A program made the translations under genes and the position numbers. A DNA stretch of 64,000 nt. It comes from Latrodectus hesperus (Eukaryota > Arthropoda > Arachnida > Araneae > Theridiidae). The notes beneath the pieces were generated by a model, which had not been told where the DNA came from, ran no database searches, and saw only the letters and a program-made list of their open reading frames with translations. Position 1 is the first letter of the stretch. Each line of letters begins with the position of its first letter. Of this stretch, positions 63,471-64,000 are shown in pieces. The stretch covers positions 18,843,685 through 18,907,684 of the forward strand of contig JAJQOW010000014.1 of NCBI GenBank assembly GCA_037975125.1, written 5' to 3'.

Positions 63471-64000
63471 AGAAATGATTAATTTTTTTGAAATTAATTT
63501 ATTTGTGAAAATGCTTTCTTCACAGTTTGAAAATATTTTGCCTCTTGTTCCTGAAGAAAATGAATCCAGGTTTGTCTCAAAAATAAGGCAATGTTCACAC
63601 TACTCATCTGAAGCAGATTCCTTTTTTCAGTATTTAAATTTAATTAAAATATATGCAAGAATAAACTCATTTACAAACACGCAACTGAATTAAAATGGAA
63701 AATTCTACCTATTCTGCCAACACATTAAAAAACCATTTGATTACAAAAATGTTTAGCTTTCTAATTAGTCACAATGTGTGACAAAAAATCTTATTGAATT
63801 TGTCATTTATCAATAATTACACTTCAATTTATTTCTTATTTGTATTTTACTTTCATTTTTTTTTGTTGTATACAATTAAAAACTAATTTCATATTAGAAA
63901 TATATTTTTATTAAAAGTAAGCGAATTTAAGTTTGAATTCTAAAAAAAATTCATAGTTTTTTTTGCTTGATATTCACTTTATAAGATTTAAAAACTGTAT
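63471..64000. other. AT-rich DNA at the window end
   Basis: The frame 63475-63693 (72 codons, plus) has a plausible-looking composition (LPLVPEENESRFVSKIRQC) but no family I recognise. Nothing else is visible. Confidence 0.4.

Overview
The window is strongly AT-rich eukaryotic genomic DNA with no recognisable host protein-coding gene. Its contents suggest an arthropod, most likely a spider. The reasons are the very long (TA)n microsatellites, several tRNA-derived SINE families, and Tc1, Ty3/gypsy and RTE-type elements whose proteins look like those common in spider genomes. The spider assignment rests on remembered family resemblance and was not tested by a search. There are no operons, bacterial genes or CRISPR arrays.

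Layout. 0-4 kb: AT-rich non-coding DNA with a cluster of perfect palindromes and a (TA)n tract. 4-9.5 kb: a nested pair. A decayed non-LTR retrotransposon on the minus strand (3963-4931 and 9107-about 9480) is split by a 4,173-bp unit (4932-9104). That unit has matching terminal inverted repeats beginning CCCAG and a TA target duplication, and removing it with one TA restores the retrotransposon reading frame. 9.9-16.5 kb: a 25-bp AT-rich minisatellite, two copies of one SINE family in opposite orientation, a transposase remnant and a 29-bp minisatellite with a dimeric higher-order pattern. 18-21 kb: three long (TA)n arrays and a retrotransposon 3' fragment. 20.2-23.5 kb: three copies of one roughly 250-bp hAT-like MITE, one with a perfect 8-bp target duplication. 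24.6-29.2 kb: a Ty3/gypsy element with both LTRs, gag, protease, RT, RNase H and integrase, broken by frameshifts and stops. 29-38 kb: unassigned AT-rich DNA with a perfect 21-bp hairpin and a compound (CT)(GT)(GC) microsatellite. 38.4-40.4 kb: another decayed non-LTR retrotransposon (minus). 41.8-42.2 kb: remnant of a Merlin/ISXO2-like transposase. 43-44.5 kb: possible untranslated exons and a diverged tandem repeat. 51.6-53.0 kb: a SINE and a further retrotransposon fragment. 56.3-57.7 kb: a complete but dead Tc1-like transposon with TA duplications. 59.9-63.5 kb: a SINE with a 15-bp target duplication, then an RTE-like LINE of about 3.2 kb flanked by a 10-11 bp duplication.

The window is therefore a record of successive mobile-element insertions. 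Class I elements are a gypsy LTR element, at least five non-LTR copies and five SINE copies. Class II elements are Tc1, hAT-like MITEs, a Merlin-like fossil, an HTH transposase fossil and the unclassified CCCAG element. None looks autonomous now. The Tc1 and RTE copies keep intact ends and target duplications, so they are younger than the end-less fragments. The least explained item is the CCCAG/TA element, whose ends carry repeated ATCGG motifs and whose interior encodes nothing recognisable.
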